Below are positions 33,722-42,045 of a stretch of 64,000 nucleotides of DNA, piece by piece. How positions within the stretch are numbered: position 1 is the first letter of the stretch; each line of letters starts with the position of its first letter. The DNA comes from JAJPXI01 sp051867655. GTDB taxonomy: Bacteria > Bacillota > Clostridia > Oscillospirales > Oscillospiraceae. The translations under genes and the position numbers were made by a program. The DNA lies in assembly GCA_051867655.1 (NCBI GenBank), contig JBJDYV010000106.1, positions 15,115 to 79,114 of the forward strand. The letters are read 5' to 3'. Under the pieces are notes generated by a model. That model did not search any database and was not told the origin of the DNA. It saw only the letters and a list, made by a program, of their open reading frames with translations.

Positions 33722-35311
33722 ATGAAAAAGATGAGGGTGATAGCAGTTTTCCTCGCAATCGTTCTCTGCCTGGGGGCCTGCGGAAAAAGCGATACCGACT
33801 CTGGGAACAGCGGCAGCGGTGTCGATTATTTCGCGGATCAAATTCAGGAAGCGGCGAAGGAGAACGCCCAGAAGAAAGCGGAGGCTGCGGAGGAGGCCAG
33901 AAATGAGGGGGACGGAAGTCTCGTTGTGATCAAGACGGTAGAGGATTTGGTAAAATTCCGTGACCGTGTGAACGGCGGCGAGTCGGCGATTGACGCCGTG
34001 CTGGAGGCCGATCTTGATCTGGCGGACGTCTGCGGAAAAAATGTCGGAAACTGGATCCCCGTCGAGAAATATAACGGTGTCTTTGAAGGGAACGGGCATA
34101 CCATCAGCGGCCTGTATTTTGTCGGTTCCCAGGACGATAAAGCCGGACTGTTTGCCTCCACGGACGTGGACGCCGTCATACAGAATCTCACCATGGAGAA
34201 CGTGTATATTGACGGCGCGGACTACGCCGGCGCGGTGGTGGCGCTTGCCGGCGGAACGGTAATGAACTGCAGGAGCAGCGGCTTTATCCGAGGAAGCGGC
34301 CGGGCGGTCGGGGGCATCATCGGCAAGATGAATGGAAATTGGGACGAGCCGGTATCGCAGGTGCTGGACTGCGTAAATGACGCACAGATCGAGAATAACG
34401 GAGGCGCAAAGGGTATCGCCGGAGGCGTTGTAGGCTATCTTCTCAACGCCGATGCCGCGAACTGCCGCAACGAAGGGACCGTGACCGGGACAGCCTTGAC
34501 GGTCGGCGGCGTATTCGGAGTTTTGGAAAGCACGACGAGCGTTGCCATAACGGTCACGGACTGCGTGAATACCGCCAAAGTCGACGGAAACGTATATGTG
34601 GGCGGCTTCTGCGGCGACGCGGAAAAATGCATTCTTAACCGCTGCAAAAACAGCGGAGACGTCACGGGCTATACTTACGTGGGCGGCTTGTGCGGATATT
34701 TTGGCGGAGAAAAAACGAAGACCCAGAAGCTGGTCGCCCTTATGGAGAACTGCAGTAACGAAGGTGCCGTTTCTCTGAAATATCTTGAGCGGGAGCAGAA
34801 CAACAAGGTGGACGGCGGAAGTACTCTGTACTCCGAACAGCAGGCCGGGGGCCTGGCGGGGATCATGGAGACGTCAATTGTCCTGAATTGCAGGAGCGCG
34901 GGGGACATCACCTGCGATACCGGGAAAGATTATCTGAACTGCGGAGCCGGATATCTGGCGGTGGGAAAATATCAGGGGAACCGCAATCTTGTTCTGAACT
35001 GTGCGAGTACGGCGAAGATCACTCCGCCGTCCAACAGCAAGTATTTCGAAAACAGCCGGACAGCCACGGGCAAGTCAAACGGAGAAGAGGACTCGGCGGC
35101 GATCTTCTATACCGGGGATAAAGCGGTGGAGGCTATCGAGCCCACGGAACTTTCGGCATTTACGGACGGCACCGTCCTGACAGCTCTCAACTCATTCCCT
35201 GCTGGTGTGAGCGAAGACCTGCTGTCCCGACTGGAAGAGTCCGGATTGGAATATGAGGTATGCGCCTGGAAAGAAGGGGCGGATCATATGCCGGTTCTGG
35301 ACTGGGAATGA
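33722..35311 (+). CDS. GLUG-repeat surface lipoprotein (3)
   Basis: A 529-residue third member of the local family. The signal peptide ends LCLGACG, a helical charged linker rich in Ala, Glu and Lys (about residues 40-62) replaces the Gly/Ser linker of the others, and then IKTVEDLVKFRDRVNGG opens the beta-helix of GLUG-like repeats. The protein ends PVLDWE. It is the last complete gene of the cassette; about 190 bp further on the type III Res sequence resumes. Confidence 0.82.
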   Translation: MKKMRVIAVFLAIVLCLGACGKSDTDSGNSGSGVDYFADQIQEAAKENAQKKAEAAEEARNEGDGSLVVIKTVEDLVKFRDRVNGGESAIDAVLEADLDLADVCGKNVGNWIPVEKYNGVFEGNGHTISGLYFVGSQDDKAGLFASTDVDAVIQNLTMENVYIDGADYAGAVVALAGGTVMNCRSSGFIRGSGRAVGGIIGKMNGNWDEPVSQVLDCVNDAQIENNGGAKGIAGGVVGYLLNADAANCRNEGTVTGTALTVGGVFGVLESTTSVAITVTDCVNTAKVDGNVYVGGFCGDAEKCILNRCKNSGDVTGYTYVGGLCGYFGGEKTKTQKLVALMENCSNEGAVSLKYLEREQNNKVDGGSTLYSEQQAGGLAGIMETSIVLNCRSAGDITCDTGKDYLNCGAGYLAVGKYQGNRNLVLNCASTAKITPPSNSKYFENSRTATGKSNGEEDSAAIFYTGDKAVEAIEPTELSAFTDGTVLTALNSFPAGVSEDLLSRLEESGLEYEVCAWKEGADHMPVLDWE

Positions 35312-35504
35312 TACCGCCCGACGGCGGGAGACCGGCAGCGCCCCCGGAACTGGTATATCAGCTTTATCATTGCGGATCCGTATCGCCCTATACCATTTAC
35401 AGGCGTATCGGCGACTGCCGGGAGCGGGGCTTTCAGACCCCCGACCCCGGTCCGCTGATTCCCTTTATCCTGAAAAACTACGCCGTCCGCATGAAGCCCT
35501 ATTC

Positions 35505-36779
35505 CCCAACGGCTATTTCTCGCAGGACAAAAAAGGCCGCCTGAAGGATACAAAGGGTGATACTCAGGCTGACGACGATACGTACAACACCATTATGCGT
35601 GATAAAGAGTGGCTTTTGAGCTTCGACTGTCCGCTGCGTTTTATCTTTTCACACTCCGCACTGAAAGAGGGGTGGGACAACCCAAATGTGTTCCAGGCAT
35701 GTACGTTGATCGAACACTTTGAGCAGAAGGGCTACATCACAAGCTCCGGCAAAATGAAGGATACCATGAAAAACGCCTTAAAAACCGGAACGCTTGAACT
35801 GCCCCCAAAGTATGAAGCCGCCCGCAGCCGTTTTGAGGCCATTATCGCAAATGCCGACCGAAAACCGCCAGTGCGGGACGCATCCAAAGATGTTGTAGTA
35901 CGCCTCAACAAGCAGGTCATGGTTTCTCCTGGGTTTCTGGAGCTGTGGAATAAGATCAAGCAGAAAACGGCTTACCGTGTAAGCATCGACACGGACAGGC
36001 TGATTGAAAACTGTGTGAGGGCGCTGCAGGATATGCCTGCCATCCCGAAGATGCGGCTGATTTCACAGACGGCGGACATCTATATTGAGCAGGCCGGTGT
36101 CTCCCATACGGAACGGGAAATGCGGACGATGGATATTGCGAATTCCTATCAAATGCTGCCGGATATTATCACGGCCATCAGCGATGCCACTTTGCTGACG
36201 CCGGTAACTGTCAAGGAAATCCTGATTCAAAGCGGCCGGTGCGGAGATTTTCTGAACAATCCGGAAGCATTCCTGGAAAAAGCAACGGAGCTGATCCGCA
36301 ACAACCGCCACGCCTTGGCGATTGACGGCATCAGCTATATCAAGCTGGATGGCAAGGAATACTATGTTCAGGAGATTTTTGATACGGCGGAGCTGATTGC
36401 AAATCTTGACCGCAATGCCGTAAAGGTAGAACACAGCATCTATGACTATGTTGTCTATGACAGCAGCTCAATTGAACGTCCCTTTGCTGTGGCATTGGAC
36501 AACGATCCGGATGTGAAAATGTTCTTCAAGATTCCCGGCCGCTTCAAAATTGAGACGTCCATTGGCAACTACACTCCTGACTGGGCGGTATATCTGACCA
36601 AGAATGGTGAGGAAAAGCTATACTTTATTCTGGAGACTAAGGGCAGCGACAGCTTCATGGATCTGCGCACCCGCGAGCAGCTAAAGATCCATTGCGGCAA
36701 AAAGCATTTCGAAGCATTGGACAATGGCGTTGAGATGCAGGTTGCTACGAGCTGGAGTAAAATAAAAGCGGCATTGTAA
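35505..36779 (+). pseudogene. Type III restriction enzyme (Res) C-terminal part
   Basis: About 425 codons of the restriction subunit of a type III system, from NGYFSQDKKGRL onward. Visible are the late helicase motifs (FIFSHSALKEGWDNPNVFQ) and the C-terminal endonuclease domain with its PD-(D/E)xK-type segment (TPDWAVYL ... FILETKGSD). The helicase N-terminal half with Walker A is missing, and the frame upstream of 35,505 is unrelated. It is the distal counterpart of the mod remnant at 19.5 kb, so the cassette 20.0-35.5 kb has replaced the middle of one restriction-modification operon. It cannot be a functional nuclease. Confidence 0.87.
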
Positions 36780-36904
36780 TGATTGCTTTGAGCCTTTACG
36801 GTAAAACAAAAATGCAAATATAAGGAAAACAATATTTGTTGGTTTAAGCATAGCTATTTTTCACCTTCTGTGATATTGTGCCTTGCTAACAGGAGGCGAG
36901 ACAC

Positions 36905-37183
36905 ATGAATAAAACGCTTAAATTCCTATACGACAAATTCTATACTCCACCGAAGAAGATCGTACTGCAACAGGAAGTTGAGTCCTGCCACAAGCAGCTT
37001 ATTGAGCGGCTGGAAAAGCCGGAGCGCAAGCTGGTGCTGCAGATTATCGATAACAAGGATCAGATCGCAGAGGATTTGTCTGTCGACAGTTTTATCTGTG
37101 GCTTCAAGCTGGCATGGCAGTTGACAACCGAATTGAATCAATACAAAAACGGGCTTCATCCCCGGTCGGAAGACAGGGAATGA
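36905..37183 (+). CDS. DUF6809-type small protein
   Basis: A 92-residue, mainly helical protein of a kind often found in clostridial mobile elements (FYTPPKKIVLQQEVES, VDSFICGFKLAWQLTTEL). ACAGGAGGCG precedes the ATG. Its last codons lie inside the terminator stem at 37149-37194. Function unknown. Confidence 0.75.
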   Translation: MNKTLKFLYDKFYTPPKKIVLQQEVESCHKQLIERLEKPERKLVLQIIDNKDQIAEDLSVDSFICGFKLAWQLTTELNQYKNGLHPRSEDRE

Positions 37184-37194
37184 AGCCCGTTTTT
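37149..37194 (+). terminator. Terminator overlapping the end of the small gene
   Basis: ACGGGCTTCAT (37149-37159) and ATGAAGCCCGT (37180-37190) pair perfectly over 11 bp and are followed by TTTT. The stop codon of the small gene lies in the right arm. Confidence 0.85.
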
Positions 37195-37213
37195 ATGCAG
37201 GGTCAAGAATTAC

Positions 37214-38257
37214 TTACTCCGCATTGATTATTTTCCGTGCGTCCTCCAGCGTGATTTTCCCCGCCAGGCAATTATCTCTGGCCTTGGTGGCCCGATCCAG
37301 CCACACATAGTAATCATCATAAGAGAGAGCCTTTGGGGACGGCTTCTGGTTGACATGCTCCGTTCGATCATACCGCTTGTACATCCTCTGTTTGGCCCGG
37401 TCGAATTCCTCGATGACTGTTTTCTCTTGAGCTTTCAGCTTGTGTTTCAGGATGGGGCCCCAATACTTACAGGTTTTATCCTCTTTCAAAATTCGATCGC
37501 AGTATATGATCCGCCCTTTTCGTTGTGGGATAAAGTATCGCCCGCAGCACTCACACAAGCAAACTCTTGGTTTGCGTGCGAGTACATGGAGAAGGAGGAA
37601 GCAGTAGTATGCCGCAGGCGAACGGAAAAAGTATCTTTGGGTGAGTTCATCTCCGAGTTCTAAAATCTGCATCACCGCCGCCCGACGGAGAAACGCGTAC
37701 TTTTCCGCCAGATCAATGGGCGTTCCGCTGCGCATATCGTAGAGAATCTCGTTGACTATGAACTGAAATCGCATGATCTCCGTCAGTGTTTCCAAGATGT
37801 TCTCCGCAGTCTGATGAATGAAGGGAGAACCCATATCATCCGGCGGCACACAGTCCTCCAGCGCGCTTCGGGTCAGTGTACCGTGGAGGGGATCCTCCGC
37901 TTCAAAGGTCTCCACCAAATCCTGAACTGTATCCCAAAAGTAAGGGAAAACATTTTTCTCCTCTGCACTGATATGCTCATCTTCCTCCGCCGGGAGGAAT
38001 GCCGCTGTGACTGACAACAGATCGATCACGGCTGCATAGGGTTCAAAATTCAGCTCCGAGTAATTGATAATCTCCGCCTCTGGGGTGGTCTCCTCTAAAT
38101 CAATTTCCCCGGAGGTGGAGACGAGCTGCCGCCGGAGAACTCCCTGCGGTGAAAGGGTAATATAGATCCCGTGATCGAATCGCATAAAAGCACCCCCAGA
38201 ACTGTCCACAAGCGATTTTTCCTGTCTTGCGCGGAAATCACTTGTGGATTTTTTCAT
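37214..38257 (-). CDS. DUF6076-type protein with zinc-binding motif
   Basis: A 347-residue cytoplasmic protein typical of integrative elements of gut Clostridia. The N-terminal and middle parts are helical and unclassified. Around residues 235-262 a treble-clef-like CxCxxCGRYFIPQ ... YCDR sequence suggests zinc binding. The C-terminus is a charged helical tail. It is the only minus-strand gene in this part of the element. ATG 38257 is used; an internal ATG (MRFDHGIYI) has a comparable context. Function unknown. Confidence 0.72.
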   Translation of the reverse strand: MKKSTSDFRARQEKSLVDSSGGAFMRFDHGIYITLSPQGVLRRQLVSTSGEIDLEETTPEAEIINYSELNFEPYAAVIDLLSVTAAFLPAEEDEHISAEEKNVFPYFWDTVQDLVETFEAEDPLHGTLTRSALEDCVPPDDMGSPFIHQTAENILETLTEIMRFQFIVNEILYDMRSGTPIDLAEKYAFLRRAAVMQILELGDELTQRYFFRSPAAYYCFLLLHVLARKPRVCLCECCGRYFIPQRKGRIIYCDRILKEDKTCKYWGPILKHKLKAQEKTVIEEFDRAKQRMYKRYDRTEHVNQKPSPKALSYDDYYVWLDRATKARDNCLAGKITLEDARKIINAE

Positions 38258-38328
38258 GGCTTATCCTATGTTAGATTTTATCATGCCGGGAGCCGAAATC
38301 CAAGTCTGGCAAAAAGGAAGTGATTTTT

Positions 38329-39402
38329 ATGCAACATCTCAACACCATTGACGGCGCCACCCTCATGGCGCAACCGCTCCGGCCGCTGAGTTTTGTGGTG
38401 GACACGCTGCTCTCTCAAGGACTGCACATTCTGGCAGGCTCGCCTAAGGTAGGCAAGTCGTGGCTGGCGTTGTGGCTGGCGGTGACGGTAGCGAAGGGAG
38501 AAAAAGTCTGGGGAATGGGAACCAGGCAGGGCACGACGCTCTACCTCTGTCTGGAGGACTCCACGCTGCGTATCCAGAACCGACTGTTCGAGATCACGGA
38601 GGATGCTCCGCCGACCGTACATTTCTGTACCGAGTGTTTTCTCCTCGGAAAGGGATTGGAAGAGCAGCTGAATGCCTTCCTTGCGGAACACCGGGACGCG
38701 GTGTTGGTCATCATCGATACGCTACAGATGATCCGGGGAACCAGCTATGAAAACACCTACGCCAACGACTACCGCGACCTGTCCGCACTCAAACGAATTG
38801 CGGACAAGTACGGTATCGCTATTCTGCTGATTCACCATCTGCGAAAGGAATCGGCAGAGGATGTGTTCAGCCGTATCTCCGGCACCACAGCAATCAGCGG
38901 AGCGGTGGATACCAGCCTCACGCTTATCGAGGACAAGCGCGGCAGCGGCAAGGCCAAGCTGTCCTGTATCGGACGGGATATCGAGTATCGGGAGCTTCAA
39001 CTGAAACGCAGTGATGAAAATGTGTGGGAACTACTATCCGACAGTCGGGAGCAGCCGGAACTGATGGGAGACAGGATCATTTTTCTGATCTCTGAGCTCA
39101 TGAAATCCCGCAACGATTTTATCGGCACTCCCACAGAGCTGGCTGAGATTGTTGACCCTGAGGGCGCAGAACACATCTCACCGAAAAAGGTTTCTCGGAG
39201 AATCCTGCAAAGCGCTGACGCTCTAAGCAAACTCGGTATTTCCTTTGAGATGCGCCGCAGCAATGGAAAGCGGCTGATCGAGCTGCATCGTGCCGATCGT
39301 GCCGATACCCAGGGGGCTGCCATTGTTGACCCTGTCGGCCCTGAGCGGCCCAGCCTGCCGCCTGAAGCCGATTTGCAGGACGATTCGAAACGATGCGAGT
39401 AA
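38329..39402 (+). CDS. RepA-like AAA ATPase
   Basis: A 357-residue ATPase of the RecA-like RepA/AAA_25 group, which includes replicative helicases of mobilisable plasmids. Walker A is AGSPKVGKSW (about residues 38-47), Walker B VLVIIDTLQM, and LLIHHLRK and SGTTAISGAVDTSLTL follow as in RepA. The last 100 residues include a winged-helix-like part. ATG 38329 is preferred since AAAAGGAAG lies at the right distance. Placed directly upstream of the oriT-like region and MobC, it may replicate or process the excised circular form. Intact. Confidence 0.8.
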   Translation: MQHLNTIDGATLMAQPLRPLSFVVDTLLSQGLHILAGSPKVGKSWLALWLAVTVAKGEKVWGMGTRQGTTLYLCLEDSTLRIQNRLFEITEDAPPTVHFCTECFLLGKGLEEQLNAFLAEHRDAVLVIIDTLQMIRGTSYENTYANDYRDLSALKRIADKYGIAILLIHHLRKESAEDVFSRISGTTAISGAVDTSLTLIEDKRGSGKAKLSCIGRDIEYRELQLKRSDENVWELLSDSREQPELMGDRIIFLISELMKSRNDFIGTPTELAEIVDPEGAEHISPKKVSRRILQSADALSKLGISFEMRRSNGKRLIELHRADRADTQGAAIVDPVGPERPSLPPEADLQDDSKRCE

Positions 39403-39707
39403 ACTCCCGCCAAAGAGCAAGCGGCCAAATTTGCGCCCGTGTGGGCCGAATGTGCGGAGAAGCCGCGGGGCACGGAAAATTCCCTCCAAACAGGGCTCCC
39501 ACCGAAGCCCAGCGAAGCGGGTTCGGTGGGAAGAGGACGAGCGACTGAGTGACTGAGCTTTGCCGCTCGCGGTGAAGCGAAGGATGCGTCGTCCGCGAGG
39601 ACGACGGGCCAGCATCGCGTTTGTCTGGACAAGGGGCACAGCCCCAGCCCCGCAAACGCAAGATTCCGGGCAGAAGCCCGGACCCACTTCAAGAGCGGAG
39701 GGACAAC
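39403..39707 (+). other. Candidate oriT region
   Basis: A 305-bp gene-free stretch between the RepA-like gene and mobC, with three inverted repeats: a 12-bp stem with one bulge (39498-39510 with 39519-39530), GCGTTTG/CAAACGC (39617-39623 with 39653-39659) enclosing GGGGC-ACA-GCCCC, and TCCGGGC-AGAA-GCCCGGA (39665-39682). Transfer origins of MobC/relaxase systems lie just upstream of mobC and contain such repeats. The nick site is not identified. Confidence 0.5.
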
Positions 39708-40022
39708 GTGAAAGACGCAACATTCAGCATCCGAATCTCATCCGAGGATTTAGAGGTCATCAAACAAAAAGCAAAACAGGCTCACATGTCCCAGAGTGAC
39801 TATGTGACCCGCTGCTGTCTCGGACGGCAAGTGGTTATCCTTGAGGATCTGAAGCAAGTCGCAAAACAACTGCGAAGCATCGGCAACAATCTGAATCAGC
39901 TGACGGTGCTGTCTCACATGGGCAGGATCAACACGGTCAACCTGGACGGTACAGCGCGGGAGCTGGCAAGCATCAGCGGTACGCTGCGGGAGATCCAGGA
40001 GCGTGGGAGGTGGAACAGATAG
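39708..40022 (+). CDS. mobC: MobC-family relaxosome accessory protein
   Basis: A 104-residue ribbon-helix-helix-type protein of the MobC family that binds oriT and helps the relaxase nick. The N-terminal strand and helices (TFSIRISSEDLEVIKQKA) and the conserved RSIGNNLNQLTVLSHMG block are present. GTG 39708 lies behind GGAGGGA. It overlaps the relaxase start by 13 bases, so the two are translationally coupled. Confidence 0.87.
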   Translation: MKDATFSIRISSEDLEVIKQKAKQAHMSQSDYVTRCCLGRQVVILEDLKQVAKQLRSIGNNLNQLTVLSHMGRINTVNLDGTARELASISGTLREIQERGRWNR

Positions 40023-40531
40023 CGATCATCCACTTTACCAACTACCCCAAAGGACAAAGCCGCCCCTGCATGGCGGCGGTCATGCGGTACACCATGCAGG
40101 AGAAGAAAACGTTGTGGGAGGATCAGCGGTTGGTCAGCAGCGTCAACTGTCGGCCCGAAAGTGTCTACGATGATTTTCTGCGTACCAAACTGCTCTACCA
40201 CAAGGATGGCGGTGTGATGTTCTTTCACATGGTGCAGAGCTTCCCCAAAGGTGAGGACGTCGATCCTGTCACCGCCCACGCTGCCGCACTGAAGCTGGCG
40301 GAATATTTCGAGGGACGAGAGGTGTTGGTCTGCACGCACACCGATCGTGACCACATCCACTCGCACTTCATCATCAACAGCGTCAGTCTGGAGGACGGAA
40401 AGAAGCTGCACATCAGCGAACCGGAGCTGACAGAGCTGCGTCAGCGCAACGATCAGGTGTGCATGGAGTTCGGCCTGCCAGTGTTCCAACCGAGTCAGAA
40501 AAGGGGCAAGTCCATGTCCAACGCTGAGTAA
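40010..40531 (+). CDS. Relaxase (MobA/VirD2-like), N-terminal part ending at an in-frame TAA
   Basis: The catalytic domain of a MOBP-type relaxase, 173 residues. The nuclease motif III is visible as HTDRDHIHSHFIIN with the metal-binding histidines, together with YTMQEKKT near the N-terminus. A TAA at 40529 stops it, but the same frame continues at once into HAAAKGESWKFRI, the usual next segment in this family. Tyr is common at the stop position in relatives, so one base change (TAC or TAT to TAA) would explain it. The truncated catalytic domain might keep some nicking activity, but the full protein is not made. Confidence 0.8.
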   Translation: MEQIAIIHFTNYPKGQSRPCMAAVMRYTMQEKKTLWEDQRLVSSVNCRPESVYDDFLRTKLLYHKDGGVMFFHMVQSFPKGEDVDPVTAHAAALKLAEYFEGREVLVCTHTDRDHIHSHFIINSVSLEDGKKLHISEPELTELRQRNDQVCMEFGLPVFQPSQKRGKSMSNAE

Positions 40532-41323
40532 CACGCCGCCGCCAAGGGCGAGAGCTGGAAGTTTCGGATCATCAATACCATCGACGAGTGTATGCGGTAC
40601 GCTTCCACCAAGGGCGAGTTCATCTCTCTGATGGAGAGTGAGGGATACAGTGTTCGTTGGACAGACAGCCGGAAGAACATTACCTACACCACACCTGGCG
40701 GCATGAAGTGCCGGGACGACAGATTGCATGACGAGAGATACTTGAAGGAGGCAATGGAACATGAGTTTAGAATCCGGGCAGAGATTATCTCTGGAGGAAT
40801 TGAAGCAACGCAACACACAGTCCGCAACACCGCAGCAGGAAGCGGAACAGGCTCCGTTGCCGGAAGCGCATCCGACAGCGGAGGAGTGGGACGAGCTGCT
40901 GAATATCCTCAGCGCACTGTATCGTCTGACAGCGGAGCAGAACGATCACATGGAACGAATGGGATCCCGGCCGATTATTTATGCGACGAAGGAGCAAGCG
41001 GCGGAGCTTCTGAAAGAACTGGCCGCGATTCGGATGCTGGCAGAACAGGCTGGGAGGAAGAACGGGCGGCATATCTATCTGCCCTATATCAGCGGGAAGG
41101 ATATCCTGCTTGGACTTCTGGGGCTAACAGTGCTGGTGACAGTCTTGGCCGTTCTCTGGTACAGCTGGGCCGCGCTCTGGAACGTGGTCAAGGGGATACT
41201 CCTTTGACATCCCATCCGCGCTCCGACCGAAAGGTACGGAAGAGAGAGCAGCAAAAGAAAATCGCCCTCGGTCACAAAGAGAATGACCACGAGGAGCGGC
41301 AAGGACCGAGCCTGTCTATGTGA
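40532..41323 (+). pseudogene. Relaxase C-terminal part beyond the in-frame TAA
   Basis: Open in the relaxase frame for 263 codons after the TAA. Residues KGESWKFRIINTIDECM and YSVRWTDSRKNITYTTPGG match the conserved middle of MobA-type relaxases; the remainder is Gly/Ala/Ser-rich and low in structure. From 40761 it overlaps another gene in a different frame. Possible re-initiation at ATG 40592 has no good ribosome site. Confidence 0.72.
40761..41207 (+). CDS. MobB-like membrane protein, overprinted on the relaxase gene
   Basis: A 148-residue protein read in a different frame from the relaxase over its whole length. GAAGGAGG stands nine bases ahead of ATG 40761. The N-terminal half is charged and helical (EEWDELLNILSALYRL, IYATKEQAAELLKELAAIRML) and one membrane helix lies at about residues 115-137. 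Nested mob genes with a C-terminal membrane helix are known in other mobilisation systems (mobB inside mobA of IncQ plasmids). Membrane recruitment of the relaxosome is the inferred role. Confidence 0.72.
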   Translation: MSLESGQRLSLEELKQRNTQSATPQQEAEQAPLPEAHPTAEEWDELLNILSALYRLTAEQNDHMERMGSRPIIYATKEQAAELLKELAAIRMLAEQAGRKNGRHIYLPYISGKDILLGLLGLTVLVTVLAVLWYSWAALWNVVKGILL

Positions 41324-41652
41324 ATAGAACAGTGAATAGAACAATCAAAACTGCGGAAAATATTGGCGGTCAAAAGGAGCGTGATAATTACTTGGAGATC
41401 AATGTCAGGGACAAAAGCAAGATCGTGGAAATCTGGCTCACCAATGCGGAAAAGCGAAACGCAGAACTGCGGGAACAGCTCAAACCACTTTACAAGGAGT
41501 ATCAGGCGAAAAAATACCTGGTCGCGGTGTTTGAGTCGGGAGAGCGGGATCTGGGAGACGCCGCCAGCGATCTGCTGTGCTACAACCGCAAGCGCATTGC
41601 CCAGCTCGAGGTGGAGCGGGAAAAGCAAAGCGGCATGGCAATGGGGATGTAA
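41320..41652 (+). CDS. Small conserved protein of mobile elements
   Basis: A 110-residue protein; the conserved part begins at LEINVRDKSKIVEIWLTNAEK and includes KKYLVAVFESGERDL, a small alpha/beta unit seen at the end of mobilisation operons. The GTG at 41320 overlaps the relaxase stop; TTG 41391, with AAAAGGAG upstream, would give an 86-residue protein that fits the conserved part better. Function unknown. Confidence 0.68.
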   Translation: MNRTVNRTIKTAENIGGQKERDNYLEINVRDKSKIVEIWLTNAEKRNAELREQLKPLYKEYQAKKYLVAVFESGERDLGDAASDLLCYNRKRIAQLEVEREKQSGMAMGM

Positions 41653-41696
41653 TCTGACAATTGACAACTACTGTTCAGGCAACCAGGCTGATACTA

Positions 41697-41884
41697 ATCT
41701 CTGATTCAAATGACTCAAATCATTTGAATCGCTGTGGATCTATGATCCACAGCGCCCGCATGAAATGCGGGCAGAGATGTCATGCCATGCGAATCCCGCC
41801 AAACCATTTGAGGTTTGGCATACGCAGCAAAGCTGCGTATAAAACAGACTGCTCAATCAGTCTGTTTTATTGGGGATTCGTATG
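41697..41884. ncRNA. Double three-hairpin (cloverleaf-like) structure
   Basis: Two adjacent modules, each an outer stem enclosing three perfect hairpins. Module 1: outer ATCTCT/AGAGAT (41697-41702 with 41773-41778); hairpins of 10 bp (41704-41729), 10 bp (41731-41753) and 8 bp (41754-41772). Module 2: outer 12 bp with one G-T pair (41786-41797 with 41873-41884); hairpins of 8 bp (41798-41819), 9 bp (41820-41840) and 11 bp (41841-41868). Loops CTCAAA and ATTTGA of the first hairpin of each module are complementary over five bases. It may act as RNA or as folded single-stranded DNA. The 393-bp gap 41653-42045 otherwise holds a terminator and a promoter. Confidence 0.6.
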
Positions 41885-41915
41885 ATGGCCGCGGCCGCCT
41901 TGCCTGAGTTTATAT

Positions 41916-41954
41916 CGGGGGCTGGGACAAGTGATGTTACAGCCCCCCGTTTTT
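41916..41954 (+). terminator. Terminator after the mobilisation region
   Basis: CGGGGGCTG (41916-41924) pairs with CAGCCCCC(C)G (41940-41949), followed by TTTTT. Confidence 0.82.
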
Positions 41955-41956
41955 CG

Positions 41957-41985
41957 TTGCTATTTCGATTCATTCGTGATACAAT
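41957..41985 (+). promoter_or_regulatory. Promoter of the RhuM - recombinase operon
   Basis: TTGCTA (41957-41962) and TACAAT (41980-41985) are 17 bp apart, 60 bp ahead of the RhuM-family gene and after a terminator, so the recombinase is expressed from its own unit. Confidence 0.65.
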
Positions 41986-42045
41986 GTTATCTGAAATTAG
42001 AAGTCTGATTTTATACAAATGTTGTTAGAAAAGGAGGGCTGGCAT

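Noticed and set aside
35320..35500. Short open frame containing YHCGSVSPYTIYRRIGDC between the last lipoprotein and the res remnant
   Set aside because: It looks like a protein fragment but has no start, no ribosome site and no family I can name; too weak to list as a gene.
15332..40531. Recoding of TAA as a sense codon inside the element
   Set aside because: Other genes of the element and the flanks end normally at TAA, and only two genes carry internal TAA codons at positions explained by single-base changes.
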